NCBI GenBank assembly: GCA_024231955.1
Contig: JAAEPZ010000173.1
Location: forward strand, 62,001-126,000
Source: a bacterium
GTDB lineage: Bacteria; Krumholzibacteriota; Krumholzibacteriia; JACNKJ01
DNA: 64,000 nt
Reading direction: 5' to 3'
The position numbers were made by a program, and so were the translations under genes. Positions 53,000 through 61,330 of this stretch are shown here, piece after piece. The notes under the pieces are model-generated. The model searched no databases and was not told the DNA's origin. It worked only from the letters and a program-made list of their open reading frames with translations. How positions within the stretch are numbered: the stretch's first letter is position 1; each line of letters opens with the position of its first letter.

Positions 53000-53601
53000 C
53001 CCTGCTGGCGATAATTCTGCTGGCCGCGGTCGGCGGTTATCTGATGGAGACCCGCAACGCTCGACATAATCCCCGGGCGCACCTTGAGCGGATTCCACTC
53101 AACGTAGCCGGCATGACGGGACAGGACAACCGGCTGGACGATGAGATCCAGGACATCCTCCGGGCCAACCAGACTCTCAACCGCCGCTATCGGAGCGGAG
53201 AGGACACATACTGGCTTTTCATAGGCTACTTCGGGCAGCAGGAATTCGGCAGCCAGATTCACTCCCCGCGCCACTGCTATCCCGGCAGTGGCTGGAATGT
53301 ACTCTCAATGAACAGGTGCGACGCCCTCAGCGCACCCGCCGGCATTCTGGAGATCCGAAAGAACAAGGAGAGACGGCTGGTGCTCTATCGCTATCGCACT
53401 CGTGGCGGTGCGACGACGAGCGAATGGCGACTCAAGTTCGAACTGGCCCTGGCCTCCCTGTTGGGACGACCGCTGGACGCGGCGTTCATCCGCTTCTCGA
53501 CCAGGCTGGGCAAGGACGAGGAGCCTGCCGCCGCCCGCTCCCGCCTCGAGGCCTTCGCCCGGACGCTGGAACCGGAAATCGGACAGGGCCTCCCCTTCTG
53601 A
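52972..53601 (+). CDS. EpsI-family exosortase partner protein
   Basis: A 209-residue protein, starting at ATG 52972 with GGGAGGGGGG just upstream. It has one N-terminal hydrophobic segment (VRITLLAIILLAAVGGYL) and then a periplasmic domain with the EpsI signature SPRHCYPGSGW at residues 98-108, and the strand YWLFIGYFGQQEFG. EpsI proteins always accompany EpsH-type exosortases and are proposed to help process or attach the substrate, though their biochemistry is unproven. It overlaps the exosortase gene by 28 bases. The frame is open further upstream inside the exosortase gene, but that part is not coding. Confidence 0.88.
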   Translation: MASAIRVRITLLAIILLAAVGGYLMETRNARHNPRAHLERIPLNVAGMTGQDNRLDDEIQDILRANQTLNRRYRSGEDTYWLFIGYFGQQEFGSQIHSPRHCYPGSGWNVLSMNRCDALSAPAGILEIRKNKERRLVLYRYRTRGGATTSEWRLKFELALASLLGRPLDAAFIRFSTRLGKDEEPAAARSRLEAFARTLEPEIGQGLPF

Positions 53602-53846
53602 TGTCCGTTCACGGATTCAGCCCAACCGCGACAGGCAATCGCACGCCTGCGCAGCACCCGTTTACATCCGAATTGCCGCACCCGACATCGAACCGGTGTC
53701 TCTGTATCTAAGCGGCTCAAGCAACTGCCCGGCTACATGCACAGCGGATATCCAGCCCTGTCGGACATCCACACAATCAACCGAACGCCTGAACCGATCA
53801 CTGGAATCCAGCTGCGGATCAAGCGTCAACCCACAGGCGGAATACG

Positions 53847-54740
53847 ATGGAACATGACACTCCGGATGGAATCGCCCGAATCACCTCCAAGTCGACCGTG
53901 CCCCTCATGCTGGTCCTGATGATCCCCCTCCTGCTGGTCGGCTGCGGGGGCGCGACACTGCCCTCCATCTGGCTGGAGGGGGAAGCGCCGGTTATCGACG
54001 GCACTCTCGATCGCACCGAGGCTCACGATGAATGGCGGGATTCTCTCCATCTTCTGGAGAGTGAGCACATGCATGTCGGCCTCCTCAACGATGAGGATGC
54101 CCTCTACCTCTGCCTCGCCACCCGCAGCCGCACCAACCAGATACAGATGCTGAAACAGGGCTTTACCCTCTGGCTTGATGCCGCCGGCGGTGGTGAAAAA
54201 GCGTTCGGGCTGCGCTTCCCCGGAGGTGCGCAGCGATCGAGCCCCCCCGGCCTCAACCGGAAACAGGGGCGGAAAACGACGCAGCGTGAGTTGCCGCACC
54301 TGGCCGACCTCATGGTCAACCAGGAAACCAACCCGATGGAGGTCGATTTCATGATCGCCGAAGGGGTGCATCAGCGCCTGACGCTCTCCGAAGTCGAGGG
54401 ACTCGAACTGGCGCTTGGCGCCGACAAGGGTGTGCTCTACTACGAACTGCGGCTGCCGTTCGCCTCATTGGGAGACACGGCCTATGCACTGGCGGCGGCA
54501 CCGGGTGACCTGGTGGGTGTGGGATTCGAAACCGAGGCGATGGATCCCCCCGCGGTGGGCTCGGAGCAGAGCAGACCCGACAGGGGTATGGGTGGAGGCA
54601 GAGGCGGCGGCATGGGTGGAGGTAGAGGTGGCGGCAAGGGCGGCGGCCGCAGCGAGATGCCGTCCATGCCCGAACCCATCGATTTCTGGGGTAAAATCCA
54701 GCTCGCCTCGCCCGCGGGAGAGGTTGTGAACCGGGACTGA
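53847..54740 (+). CDS. Hypothetical lipoprotein with a Gly/Arg/Met-rich C-terminal segment
   Basis: A 297-residue protein with a hydrophobic leader (VPLMLVLMIPLLLVG) ending in the lipobox LLVGC, acylated Cys followed by Gly-Gly. The N-terminal part (residues about 40-130) carries DGTLDRTEAHDEW and MHVGLLNDEDALYLCLAT, in the style of a CBM9/DOMON-like beta-sandwich (sugar or haem binding), and a short low-complexity section of the form GMGGGRGGG repeated three to four times near residue 250. Start ATG has GGCGGAA upstream. It follows EpsI by 245 bases, perhaps the same operon. I cannot name a function. Confidence 0.68.
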   Translation: MEHDTPDGIARITSKSTVPLMLVLMIPLLLVGCGGATLPSIWLEGEAPVIDGTLDRTEAHDEWRDSLHLLESEHMHVGLLNDEDALYLCLATRSRTNQIQMLKQGFTLWLDAAGGGEKAFGLRFPGGAQRSSPPGLNRKQGRKTTQRELPHLADLMVNQETNPMEVDFMIAEGVHQRLTLSEVEGLELALGADKGVLYYELRLPFASLGDTAYALAAAPGDLVGVGFETEAMDPPAVGSEQSRPDRGMGGGRGGGMGGGRGGGKGGGRSEMPSMPEPIDFWGKIQLASPAGEVVNRD

Positions 54741-54749
54741 TCCGCGTGG

Positions 54750-55799
54750 CTACCAGGCGTTGTCCGGTTTGACGGGACCGCGACAGAAATCCATGATCTT
54801 AGCCTGTTCGGTTTCGCTCAACTCCAGCTCCCTCACTACTCCTGCCGCAATCTCCAGCTCCCGGTCGCGGCGGGAGTGACTCTCTTCGATCCGTCGCATG
54901 GCTTCAACGCGGTCGATCTGCCCCTCGCGGATGAGTTTGCTGTAGAGTTCGTCCTTTTCGGTGAAACCGAGCAGGTTGTAGGTCATCCGATTGGCCAGGG
55001 CGTGAATGCGACAGTCGAAACGCCAGGAGCTCTGGCCATCTTTCTGCTCCCAGTCCAACTCCTCACGAATCGCCTTTTCGATATTCGCCTCGTTCCACTC
55101 CTCGTAGCCGAAGAAATTCACCTCGGGGATATCCTTCATGCGGTTCTTGAAGGGGAACTCCCGCTCCAGTTCACGATAGGCCAGCTTCCGCTGGAGGAAA
55201 TTGATGGGCTTGAGCAGAGCGGACATCCCCTTCTCGAACGGGGTCATCTCGTGCAACCGCTTGAAACGACTGCTCTCCATCTCGGATTCGCCGAAACAGA
55301 TAATGGGGATCCGCTCACTCTTGGCGACCTGGTAAGCTCCACCCCAGATGCCGTTCGAGCACCCGATGCAGGCGTTGGTGGCCACATGTCCCGGCGTTTT
55401 GCCGAGGAACACCCGGGTGTAGTGCTTCAAAGTGCGCTTCTGAACATCACTCCGTGATTTGCGAAAGATGACATCGACACCCAGCTTCTTCGCCATCCGC
55501 TCGACGTTATCGCGTGCGGTCTTCTCGACGAAGCCATTGTCGTAATTGTAGACCAGAACCCTCAACTTGTATTTTTTCACCAACTGGAGCAGCACATAGC
55601 TGCTGTCGCGACCGCCACTTACAGGCACGAGACAATCGTACTTACCCTGCGCAGGATGGTCGGCGAGCAACTCGCGAAAGGCCGCCTCCCCCTTATACCG
55701 CACCGGAGTGTAGGTATGGCAAATGTTGCAGACACCCTCACTATCGTAGGTGATGCCGGGGTACGATTCGGGCAGGATACAGCGTGTACAGCGCTTCAT
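54750..55799 (-). CDS. N-acetyl-sugar amidotransferase (WbpG/PseA-like)
   Basis: The 349-residue protein starts with a zinc-type cluster MKRCTRCILPESYPGITYD...CNICHTY (four Cys) and has the PP-loop SGGRDSSYV at about residue 60, which is the ATP-pyrophosphatase motif of this family, plus FGEGE-like FGESEMESSRF near residue 170. WbpG/PseA-type enzymes add an acetamidino or amide group to N-acetylated sugars, and generally take ammonia from HisH/HisF-like partners. No hisH/hisF-like genes are in the window. It converges with the Gly-rich lipoprotein gene with only nine bases between the stops. It is first of a group with the BY-kinase and Wzz genes downstream in direction but on the same strand. 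Confidence 0.85.
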   Translation of the reverse strand: MKRCTRCILPESYPGITYDSEGVCNICHTYTPVRYKGEAAFRELLADHPAQGKYDCLVPVSGGRDSSYVLLQLVKKYKLRVLVYNYDNGFVEKTARDNVERMAKKLGVDVIFRKSRSDVQKRTLKHYTRVFLGKTPGHVATNACIGCSNGIWGGAYQVAKSERIPIICFGESEMESSRFKRLHEMTPFEKGMSALLKPINFLQRKLAYRELEREFPFKNRMKDIPEVNFFGYEEWNEANIEKAIREELDWEQKDGQSSWRFDCRIHALANRMTYNLLGFTEKDELYSKLIREGQIDRVEAMRRIEESHSRRDRELEIAAGVVRELELSETEQAKIMDFCRGPVKPDNAW

Positions 55800-55816
55800 G
55801 TTGGTCTCCTAATGGA

Positions 55817-56602
55817 TCAATACTTGTAATCGTAGTAATCGTATGAGTAGTAATAGGGCAGCACTTCAGAAGCGTTGTTGACCAGTACCCCCACTATATC
55901 GACATTACTGTCCTTGAGAATCTTGTAGCCCCGCTTGACCACCTCGCGCTGGGTGACCCCGGCCATGACGACATAGATGACGCCGTCTGTTTCGACGGCA
56001 ATCTGCGCCGCATCGCTTACAGGCAGCACCGGCGTGGTGTCGATGATCACCGTGTCGAAGTAGAACTTCAATTCGCTGAGTATATCCGCAATCCGATCCG
56101 CCTGCAGCAGACTGGTGGGGCTGGCAATCCGCTTGCCGCAGGTGATAACCTTGAGATTCTCGAACTGCGTATCCTTGATCGTGTCTATGATATCCACATC
56201 GCCAAGCAGGGCATCGGCCAGACCCTTGCGTGCAGGCATCTGAAAGAACTCATGCACCCGCGGACGGCGCAGGTCGGCGTCCATGAGCAGCGTCTTGGTG
56301 TTGCGGTACTTGGCGATGGTCACCGCCATCATCGCGGCGGCCGTGGACTTGCCCTCCCCCGCCATGGCGCTGGTCATCAGGAAACAGTGCTTGTTCCCCT
56401 GTTTCATTTCGTAGCTGAGTTTGGCGTAGGCGCGTCGAAACTCGATGGCGGCGGATCCGTCCTCCTCCCAGGTTTCGTAGATATTGCGACTTGTATCCTT
56501 GATGGAATCGGGGATCCGCTCCTTTGGAGCTTCGGATCTCCCCGGTTTTCCCGCAACACCATGGAGAGTTTTCCTGGACGAGTTCCTGTCCGATTTACTC
56601 AT
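55817..56602 (-). CDS. CpsD/CapB-type BY-kinase (tyrosine autokinase) for polysaccharide export
   Basis: A 261-residue P-loop ATPase with a Walker A SAMAGEGKST at residues 78-87, Walker A' LLMDADLRRPRVHEFF from residue 105 and a Walker B-like DTVIIDTTPVL. The C-terminus is a tyrosine cluster: eight Tyr in the last 12 residues (YYYSYDYYDYKY), which is the typical autophosphorylation tail of BY-kinases. Such kinases work with the chain-length protein encoded upstream on the same strand, and share one base with its stop (55817-56602 and 56602-58293). Phosphorylation controls polymer length and export. Confidence 0.93.
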   Translation of the reverse strand: MSKSDRNSSRKTLHGVAGKPGRSEAPKERIPDSIKDTSRNIYETWEEDGSAAIEFRRAYAKLSYEMKQGNKHCFLMTSAMAGEGKSTAAAMMAVTIAKYRNTKTLLMDADLRRPRVHEFFQMPARKGLADALLGDVDIIDTIKDTQFENLKVITCGKRIASPTSLLQADRIADILSELKFYFDTVIIDTTPVLPVSDAAQIAVETDGVIYVVMAGVTQREVVKRGYKILKDSNVDIVGVLVNNASEVLPYYYSYDYYDYKY

Positions 56603-58293
56603 TACAGTATCTCCTCAACGGCCTGACGATCCATAAACAGCTCGGTTCGTGAATGGAGGTTTTTCAGGAAGAACATCATACCCACCATCACGGCGACGAA
56701 CATCACCATGGACAGGGCCCACACCAGCATGTTCTTCCGTTTCTGGATCTTGGCCTGCCCCGGCCCCTTGGCCATGGGTGGGATCGTCCCCAGAACGGAT
56801 ACGCCCAGATCCTCCTCGATCTCCTCAATGCGGCTATAGGAACGGTTGAAGAATTCGGAGAGGAATACCGTTGCCAACCCGGTCAGGAGACCAATCAGGA
56901 TGAAGACTATCTGCAGACGGGGACGGTTGGGCTTGATCGGACGGAGCGGCCTGATGGCCTGGTCCCTGACCTCGATCCGGGCCGCGAGCTGGTTGGACTG
57001 AATATCCCTCGTGATCTGGGTGCTTGTGGATTGCTGCTGGAAGGCATCCAGGAACTCACGGGCGCGTTCGACCTCGGACTCGCGTCTGATCAGTTCCGCC
57101 TCGATCGCAGGGCTTCCGCTCAAGTTGTTGCGGAAATTACTGACGTAGCGGTTCAGAGTATCGACGATCTCCTGGAATCCGCTCATCAACATCAGCCGAT
57201 AGTAGTAACCGACGATCAGCTCCCGTTGACGGGGCGACTCGCTGGTGTAGATCTGGCCGACCAGGCTGATCAATTGCTCACGATAACCCTGCCTGTCCCG
57301 ACCGACACTGGCGTCCTCGATGAATTCGGTCAACGAATCATTGGCGCGTTGACGCCCGGCGAGATATGCCACCAGGTTCTGCAGCATCGTGTGAATCTGC
57401 TTGTTCTCCAGAGTCCTCAAAGTGGAATCGTTCAGCAGCCGCTCGCTGCTGGGCAGTACGCCGAAAGTGGACCGGAGCTGTACCCTGAATCCACCGACCT
57501 GCACTTCGATACCCGAGAGCTCTTCGGAGTAGCTGTTCATCACCTCTTGCGCCATTATCACATTGTCGGCGGAGACGGGGTTGCCCTGCGACTCGGTCTG
57601 CTGCTGGGCCGTCCGGAATCTCTCGAGCTCCTGCTCGGCCCGATACAGCTTCTCCTTGTAAATCACCACCTGCTCGTCACTGAAATCACCCTTGGCGGTG
57701 ATCTCGGCCAGTTCACGCTGCCGACGATCCTCCACGTACAGTTGCGTGATCACCTTGTTGAGGATATAGGCATTCTCGGCCGAGTGGCTCTCGGTGCGGA
57801 TATTGTACACGCCGGCGCTGCCGAAACGGACATCGAGGCGTTTACGGATCTCCTCCGCCGCCAGGCGGTTGATCACATTCTGGAGGGTGACATCGTGCAG
57901 GGGACCATCCACCAGTTGCCTGGCCTGCTCGCGAATAATCGGCGTACGTCCCAGGTCGAGCGCCTCGATCACCCTGTTGAGAAACTCCTGGTTGCGAATC
58001 TCGGCCCGAACCTTGGCCAACTCGGACACATCCTGCCGATGGCTGGCTCCATCATCGATGAGCAGTTCGAGTTCACGGGTAAAATTACTGCTGTTTTCGA
58101 TGGCGACCGAACTCGCCGCCAGATAGGTGGCGGGGATATACTGCAGCCCGACGGCAGCGATTATCCAGCTCAGAATGAACGGAATGAGAATCAGGTGCTT
58201 CTTGCGCCACACCGTGCGCATCATGATGCCCAGATCAAACTCCCGTTTTTTTCCGTCGCCGAGAAGCTCTTTCAGCAACTCCTCGTTAGCCAT
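56602..58293 (-). CDS. Wzz/GumC-type chain-length determinant protein
   Basis: The 563-residue protein has an N-terminal membrane helix (HLILIPFILSWIIAAVGLQYI) and a C-terminal one (MLVWALSMVMFVAVMVGMMFFL), with a long coiled-coil-rich periplasmic part between (KEKLYRAEQELERFRTAQQQ). A G-rich/Pro-rich motif before the last helix, RPIKPNRPRLQIVFILI, is the conserved PxxPxxP-type segment of Wzz proteins. It regulates polymer length and pairs with the BY-kinase. Its stop shares one base with the kinase start, so they are translationally coupled. It is 29 bases downstream of the TPR lipoprotein gene. Confidence 0.92.
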   Translation of the reverse strand: MANEELLKELLGDGKKREFDLGIMMRTVWRKKHLILIPFILSWIIAAVGLQYIPATYLAASSVAIENSSNFTRELELLIDDGASHRQDVSELAKVRAEIRNQEFLNRVIEALDLGRTPIIREQARQLVDGPLHDVTLQNVINRLAAEEIRKRLDVRFGSAGVYNIRTESHSAENAYILNKVITQLYVEDRRQRELAEITAKGDFSDEQVVIYKEKLYRAEQELERFRTAQQQTESQGNPVSADNVIMAQEVMNSYSEELSGIEVQVGGFRVQLRSTFGVLPSSERLLNDSTLRTLENKQIHTMLQNLVAYLAGRQRANDSLTEFIEDASVGRDRQGYREQLISLVGQIYTSESPRQRELIVGYYYRLMLMSGFQEIVDTLNRYVSNFRNNLSGSPAIEAELIRRESEVERAREFLDAFQQQSTSTQITRDIQSNQLAARIEVRDQAIRPLRPIKPNRPRLQIVFILIGLLTGLATVFLSEFFNRSYSRIEEIEEDLGVSVLGTIPPMAKGPGQAKIQKRKNMLVWALSMVMFVAVMVGMMFFLKNLHSRTELFMDRQAVEEIL

Positions 58294-58322
58294 TGGGACT
58301 CCTTGGGAATCATGGGTAATCG

Positions 58323-59684
58323 TCAGTTTCCGATCCGGGCCGCCGCACGCCTCTCGCGCAGGGCAATGATAGCTTCATCAGACGCAGATAGTGTGCCGAG
58401 GAGAGAATCGGCTCGGTTTTCGTATTCCAGCGACAAACTCACCAGGTTACCCGACTGAATATTGCGCGTGTTGCGACGCGTTGCGTTGAACAGTCGTTCC
58501 AGTGCTCTCGCCGTGAAACGAACCTCCCCCCTGTCGGCCCACTCCTCGGCCACCTTGTACTGGGCGGCCAGGCCAAAAGCCGTATAGGGATGATCGGACG
58601 CCGCCTGTCCGAAGTAGGCGCGCGCATCTTCCCAGGCCTCTCGCCGAATCTCAAACATACCGCGCAAGAAGAGCAGTTCGGCCTTTTCCGCAGGATGACG
58701 GAAGGACTGCTTCATTGCCAGTATTTCCTGCTCGGCGGCCTCCAGTTGTCCACTTTCGAGGAGCAGACGGATGTACTGACGCGCCGCCTCGACCACGGCG
58801 GGCTGGATATCGGAGGCGAGCCAGCGCCTGAGCACAATCCGGCTCTCCTCCAGCCGCCCCAGCTGATTAGCCAGAAGCCGAGCTCGACGCAACTCGGCAC
58901 GCCAGGGCTCCCGCTCGGGGAACAGATCCGCAATCCGCTGCAGCCCCTCCACGGCCTCACCCCAATACTCCTCCGCCAGGTCGATATCCAACCTTACCAG
59001 GAGGGCCAGCCAGGCGGCATCCTCATCTGGATAGAGCGTAACGACCTTGTCGAGATAGTCATGTATCTTTGCGACGATATGGGCATGGTAAGCGCTATCC
59101 CCTTCGGCCCGGGCCAGTTTCAGGATCCGGACGGGTAGCTCAAGCAACTCCTCATCCGGTCGAGCCGCGGCATCAGCGGGCAGTCCGGCAGCGATGGGCG
59201 CGAACAGGGTCAGGTAGATGTCGATGGCCGCGCGACGGTCGTCATTGTGGCAAAGCAGGTCGGCGAGTCCGCGACGCACTCGCCGCTCAACCAGTTGCCC
59301 CAGGGGGAGATCCGGTCGACAAGCCCGTTCGAGCAACTCCACACCCTCCTCACTGCGGCCAAGTTCCCTCAGCAGAGCGGCCGCCTCCAGAGAGGCCATG
59401 GCCCCCACACGGGCGGTCTTGACCCGAGGAGAATCGGGATCGTCGATATGAAGGGGGATATCGTCGGCGGGGTAGTGCAGGGCCAGGTCCCGAAAACGAG
59501 TCAGAGATTCCTCGACCAACCCGGGATTGGGGTAGATATCCAGACGCTGGGCCGCGTGCCGCGCACGCCAGAAATCCCGTTGAGCCTGATGCAGATTGGC
59601 GATCTCCGCATCCTCATTGGTGCAACCCGCCATAGCCAATACGCCGAGAAGGCAAAACAGGGAGATGCGGCGGCGTATGCTCAT
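58323..59684 (-). CDS. TPR-repeat lipoprotein in the polysaccharide operon
   Basis: The 453-residue lipoprotein has the signal MSIRRRISLFCLLGVLAMAGC with lipobox LAMAGC. The rest is alpha-helical, with TPR-like units such as RFRDLALHYPADDI, YLDKVVTLYPDEDAAWLALL and MFEIRREAWEDARAYFGQAASD. This is shorter than the ~900-residue TPR lipoproteins (PrsT type) often found in PEP-CTERM systems, so I do not call it that. It may tie the outer-membrane side of the export machinery together. It shares its first base with the stop of the next upstream gene (59684). Confidence 0.8.
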   Translation of the reverse strand: MSIRRRISLFCLLGVLAMAGCTNEDAEIANLHQAQRDFWRARHAAQRLDIYPNPGLVEESLTRFRDLALHYPADDIPLHIDDPDSPRVKTARVGAMASLEAAALLRELGRSEEGVELLERACRPDLPLGQLVERRVRRGLADLLCHNDDRRAAIDIYLTLFAPIAAGLPADAAARPDEELLELPVRILKLARAEGDSAYHAHIVAKIHDYLDKVVTLYPDEDAAWLALLVRLDIDLAEEYWGEAVEGLQRIADLFPEREPWRAELRRARLLANQLGRLEESRIVLRRWLASDIQPAVVEAARQYIRLLLESGQLEAAEQEILAMKQSFRHPAEKAELLFLRGMFEIRREAWEDARAYFGQAASDHPYTAFGLAAQYKVAEEWADRGEVRFTARALERLFNATRRNTRNIQSGNLVSLSLEYENRADSLLGTLSASDEAIIALRERRAAARIGN

Positions 59685-60154
59685 CAGGTCTCGGATGCGT
59701 CCGAATCCGCGCGGACCTTGCTCTTGCGTTTCGCCTCCAGACGCTTCTTGCGAAAGTGATTCGGGAACCGTAAACGCAGGTAATTGTCCACATCCTCAAG
59801 CGTGTGCAGTTCGAGATCGAACTCACCGTTCAGGTAATAATCACACTCGCCGAATTGGTGATCGCGACACACCTGCGGTCGATCATCGTAGTTGCCGCAG
59901 CTGCCATCCGCATTGAGGAACTCGCAGGGTCCGTTGAACACGACGTGCCAGGAGTCATCGTCCTTGAAAACCCAGGTATCCTTGTGGGTGCAATACCAGC
60001 GGATGTTTTCAAAGTCAGCAAACGTAACGGGTTCATCGATCTCCGTTGCGATGTACTTGCAGCAGGCCCCGCCGCACTTCATGCATACTTTGAGGATCTC
60101 CTCATCGGAGGGATTTGTCGGTGGCCGCGGAGTGTTTTCGTTAGGATCGCACAT
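59684..60154 (-). CDS. YkgJ-family cysteine-cluster protein
   Basis: The 156-residue protein has the YkgJ signature of clustered Cys: VCMKCGGACCKY, WYCTHKD, NGPCEFLNADGSCGNYDDRPQVCRDH and GECDYY. These proteins are thought to bind zinc or an Fe-S cluster; many have no known role. The C-terminal tail is basic (NHFRKKRLEAKRKSKV). Its stop shares one base with the TPR lipoprotein start, tying it to the export operon. Confidence 0.85.
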   Translation of the reverse strand: MCDPNENTPRPPTNPSDEEILKVCMKCGGACCKYIATEIDEPVTFADFENIRWYCTHKDTWVFKDDDSWHVVFNGPCEFLNADGSCGNYDDRPQVCRDHQFGECDYYLNGEFDLELHTLEDVDNYLRLRFPNHFRKKRLEAKRKSKVRADSDASET

Positions 60155-60324
60155 GGTGTCCTGACTCGGGGATTACGATCGGCAAACCGATCTGGCGACA
60201 GATCTCAACAAGCTCGTCCTCTTCAACTCCAAAGCGGACGACAACGACCGACCCTAGGGGCACACCGGCCGGAACATCGGCCGACTATAGGTCAAGTCGG
60301 TAGACGCATCAACTACGGATAAAA

Positions 60325-60894
60325 TTACTGGGAAGGTGGGCGATCGGAATCGTTCCCGAAACCGCTGCCGCCGGTTTCATCCCTGGTCATCCGGGGCCGC
60401 TCGCTGAGCGGTCTTTCGATCAGGCTGGTTTTCCAGAGCCGACGGTAGGCCTCACGCTCGGCTTTGGGGCCGAAGGTGAATTCGTTGCAGCAGTGGAAGA
60501 TCTCCCGGATATCCTTGGGGCGAAGATTCTGACCCAGGCGTCCATGCAGGCAATAACCGCGAGAACCGTTGCTCATATCCCGCGCCATACCGGAAAAGAG
60601 GAAGAACTTGCAGTTGCCGCAAGCGAGGATCATCGTATCCTCCTCCTCCACCTGACTCTGCAGACAGTGAAAACTGTCGTAATGATCATAGCCGCGCCCC
60701 TCGGCCAATACCTCCTGATCCACGATCAACGTGGAGGCAATGTCGAAGGACTTCAACTCGAGAAGAACCTGCTTGTTGTTGCCGGGCAACTCAGCCTCGC
60801 GACGCTTTTTCATCAGGTAGGGTGAAAAGTACGAGATGGTCCCATCGACCTCTTCGCCACACTTGTTGATTCTGATCTTCTTCTCACGAATCAT
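60325..60894 (-). CDS. Uncharacterised Cys-cluster protein
   Basis: The 189-residue protein starts at ATG 60894 (MIREKKIRINKCGEEVDG); an AGG/GGAGG site lies 5-15 bases upstream. A possible metal-binding motif runs CGNCKFFLFSGMARDMSNGSRGYCLHGRLG, plus HCCNE some 15 residues on, giving five Cys and a His. No signal peptide or membrane helix is seen. The C-terminus is a low-complexity Asp/Gly/Pro stretch. I do not recognise a family; the CxxC-x-C arrangement recalls other small Fe-S or zinc proteins. It may be the first gene of the operon that runs through YkgJ, TPR, Wzz and BY-kinase. Confidence 0.6.
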   Translation of the reverse strand: MIREKKIRINKCGEEVDGTISYFSPYLMKKRREAELPGNNKQVLLELKSFDIASTLIVDQEVLAEGRGYDHYDSFHCLQSQVEEEDTMILACGNCKFFLFSGMARDMSNGSRGYCLHGRLGQNLRPKDIREIFHCCNEFTFGPKAEREAYRRLWKTSLIERPLSERPRMTRDETGGSGFGNDSDRPPSQ

Positions 60895-61330
60895 TTGCCT
60901 AAGCCCTCCGGCGCGGATCAGGAAAGACGTCACCCTCTCTCACCGCATATCTTTTGCCTTGATCTGGAGATTTTGGCAAGAATTTTCTTCAAGTCTTTCA
61001 GTCATCTCCGTGTAAACATGCCAGTTAGAGGATGAATTACACGACATGTTGTGCCCCGGCGATTTCCCGACCCCCAAAGGATTGGGGGGGATTCCATAAT
61101 TGCCGCCATATCAATGGTTAATGGCTTCAGAGAAAAATAGTCCTGTATCATGTAAGGGACGTTTTCTGCCCGAATATCGCCACAATGTTCACCATCTCCA
61201 GGTGGCCTTAGAAGCAATGAACACAGAAACCACTGTCATTCCGTCATTTACAAAGTTTGTGAAATTGGAATGATACTTTCAAGTGATTCGCCGAATACCT
61301 TTCATGCCAGATTAATCGGCGGCTTACAAG
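60895..61330. other. Divergent intergenic region upstream of the c-di-GMP gene
   Basis: A 436-base A+T-richer gap, with promoters for both directions presumed. It contains a short hairpin (CCCCCAA at 61071-61077 with TTGGGGG at 61082-61088) that has no T-run. No gene, tRNA or clear -35/-10 pair was seen. Confidence 0.5.

Noticed and set aside
56653..58458. A 601-codon open frame antisense to the Wzz-like gene
   Set aside because: Shadow of the conserved chain-length gene; product lacks any domain-like features.
58323..59684. The PrsT-type large TPR lipoprotein of PEP-CTERM systems
   Set aside because: Product is about half the usual length, and no PrsK/PrsR kinase-regulator pair is adjacent.
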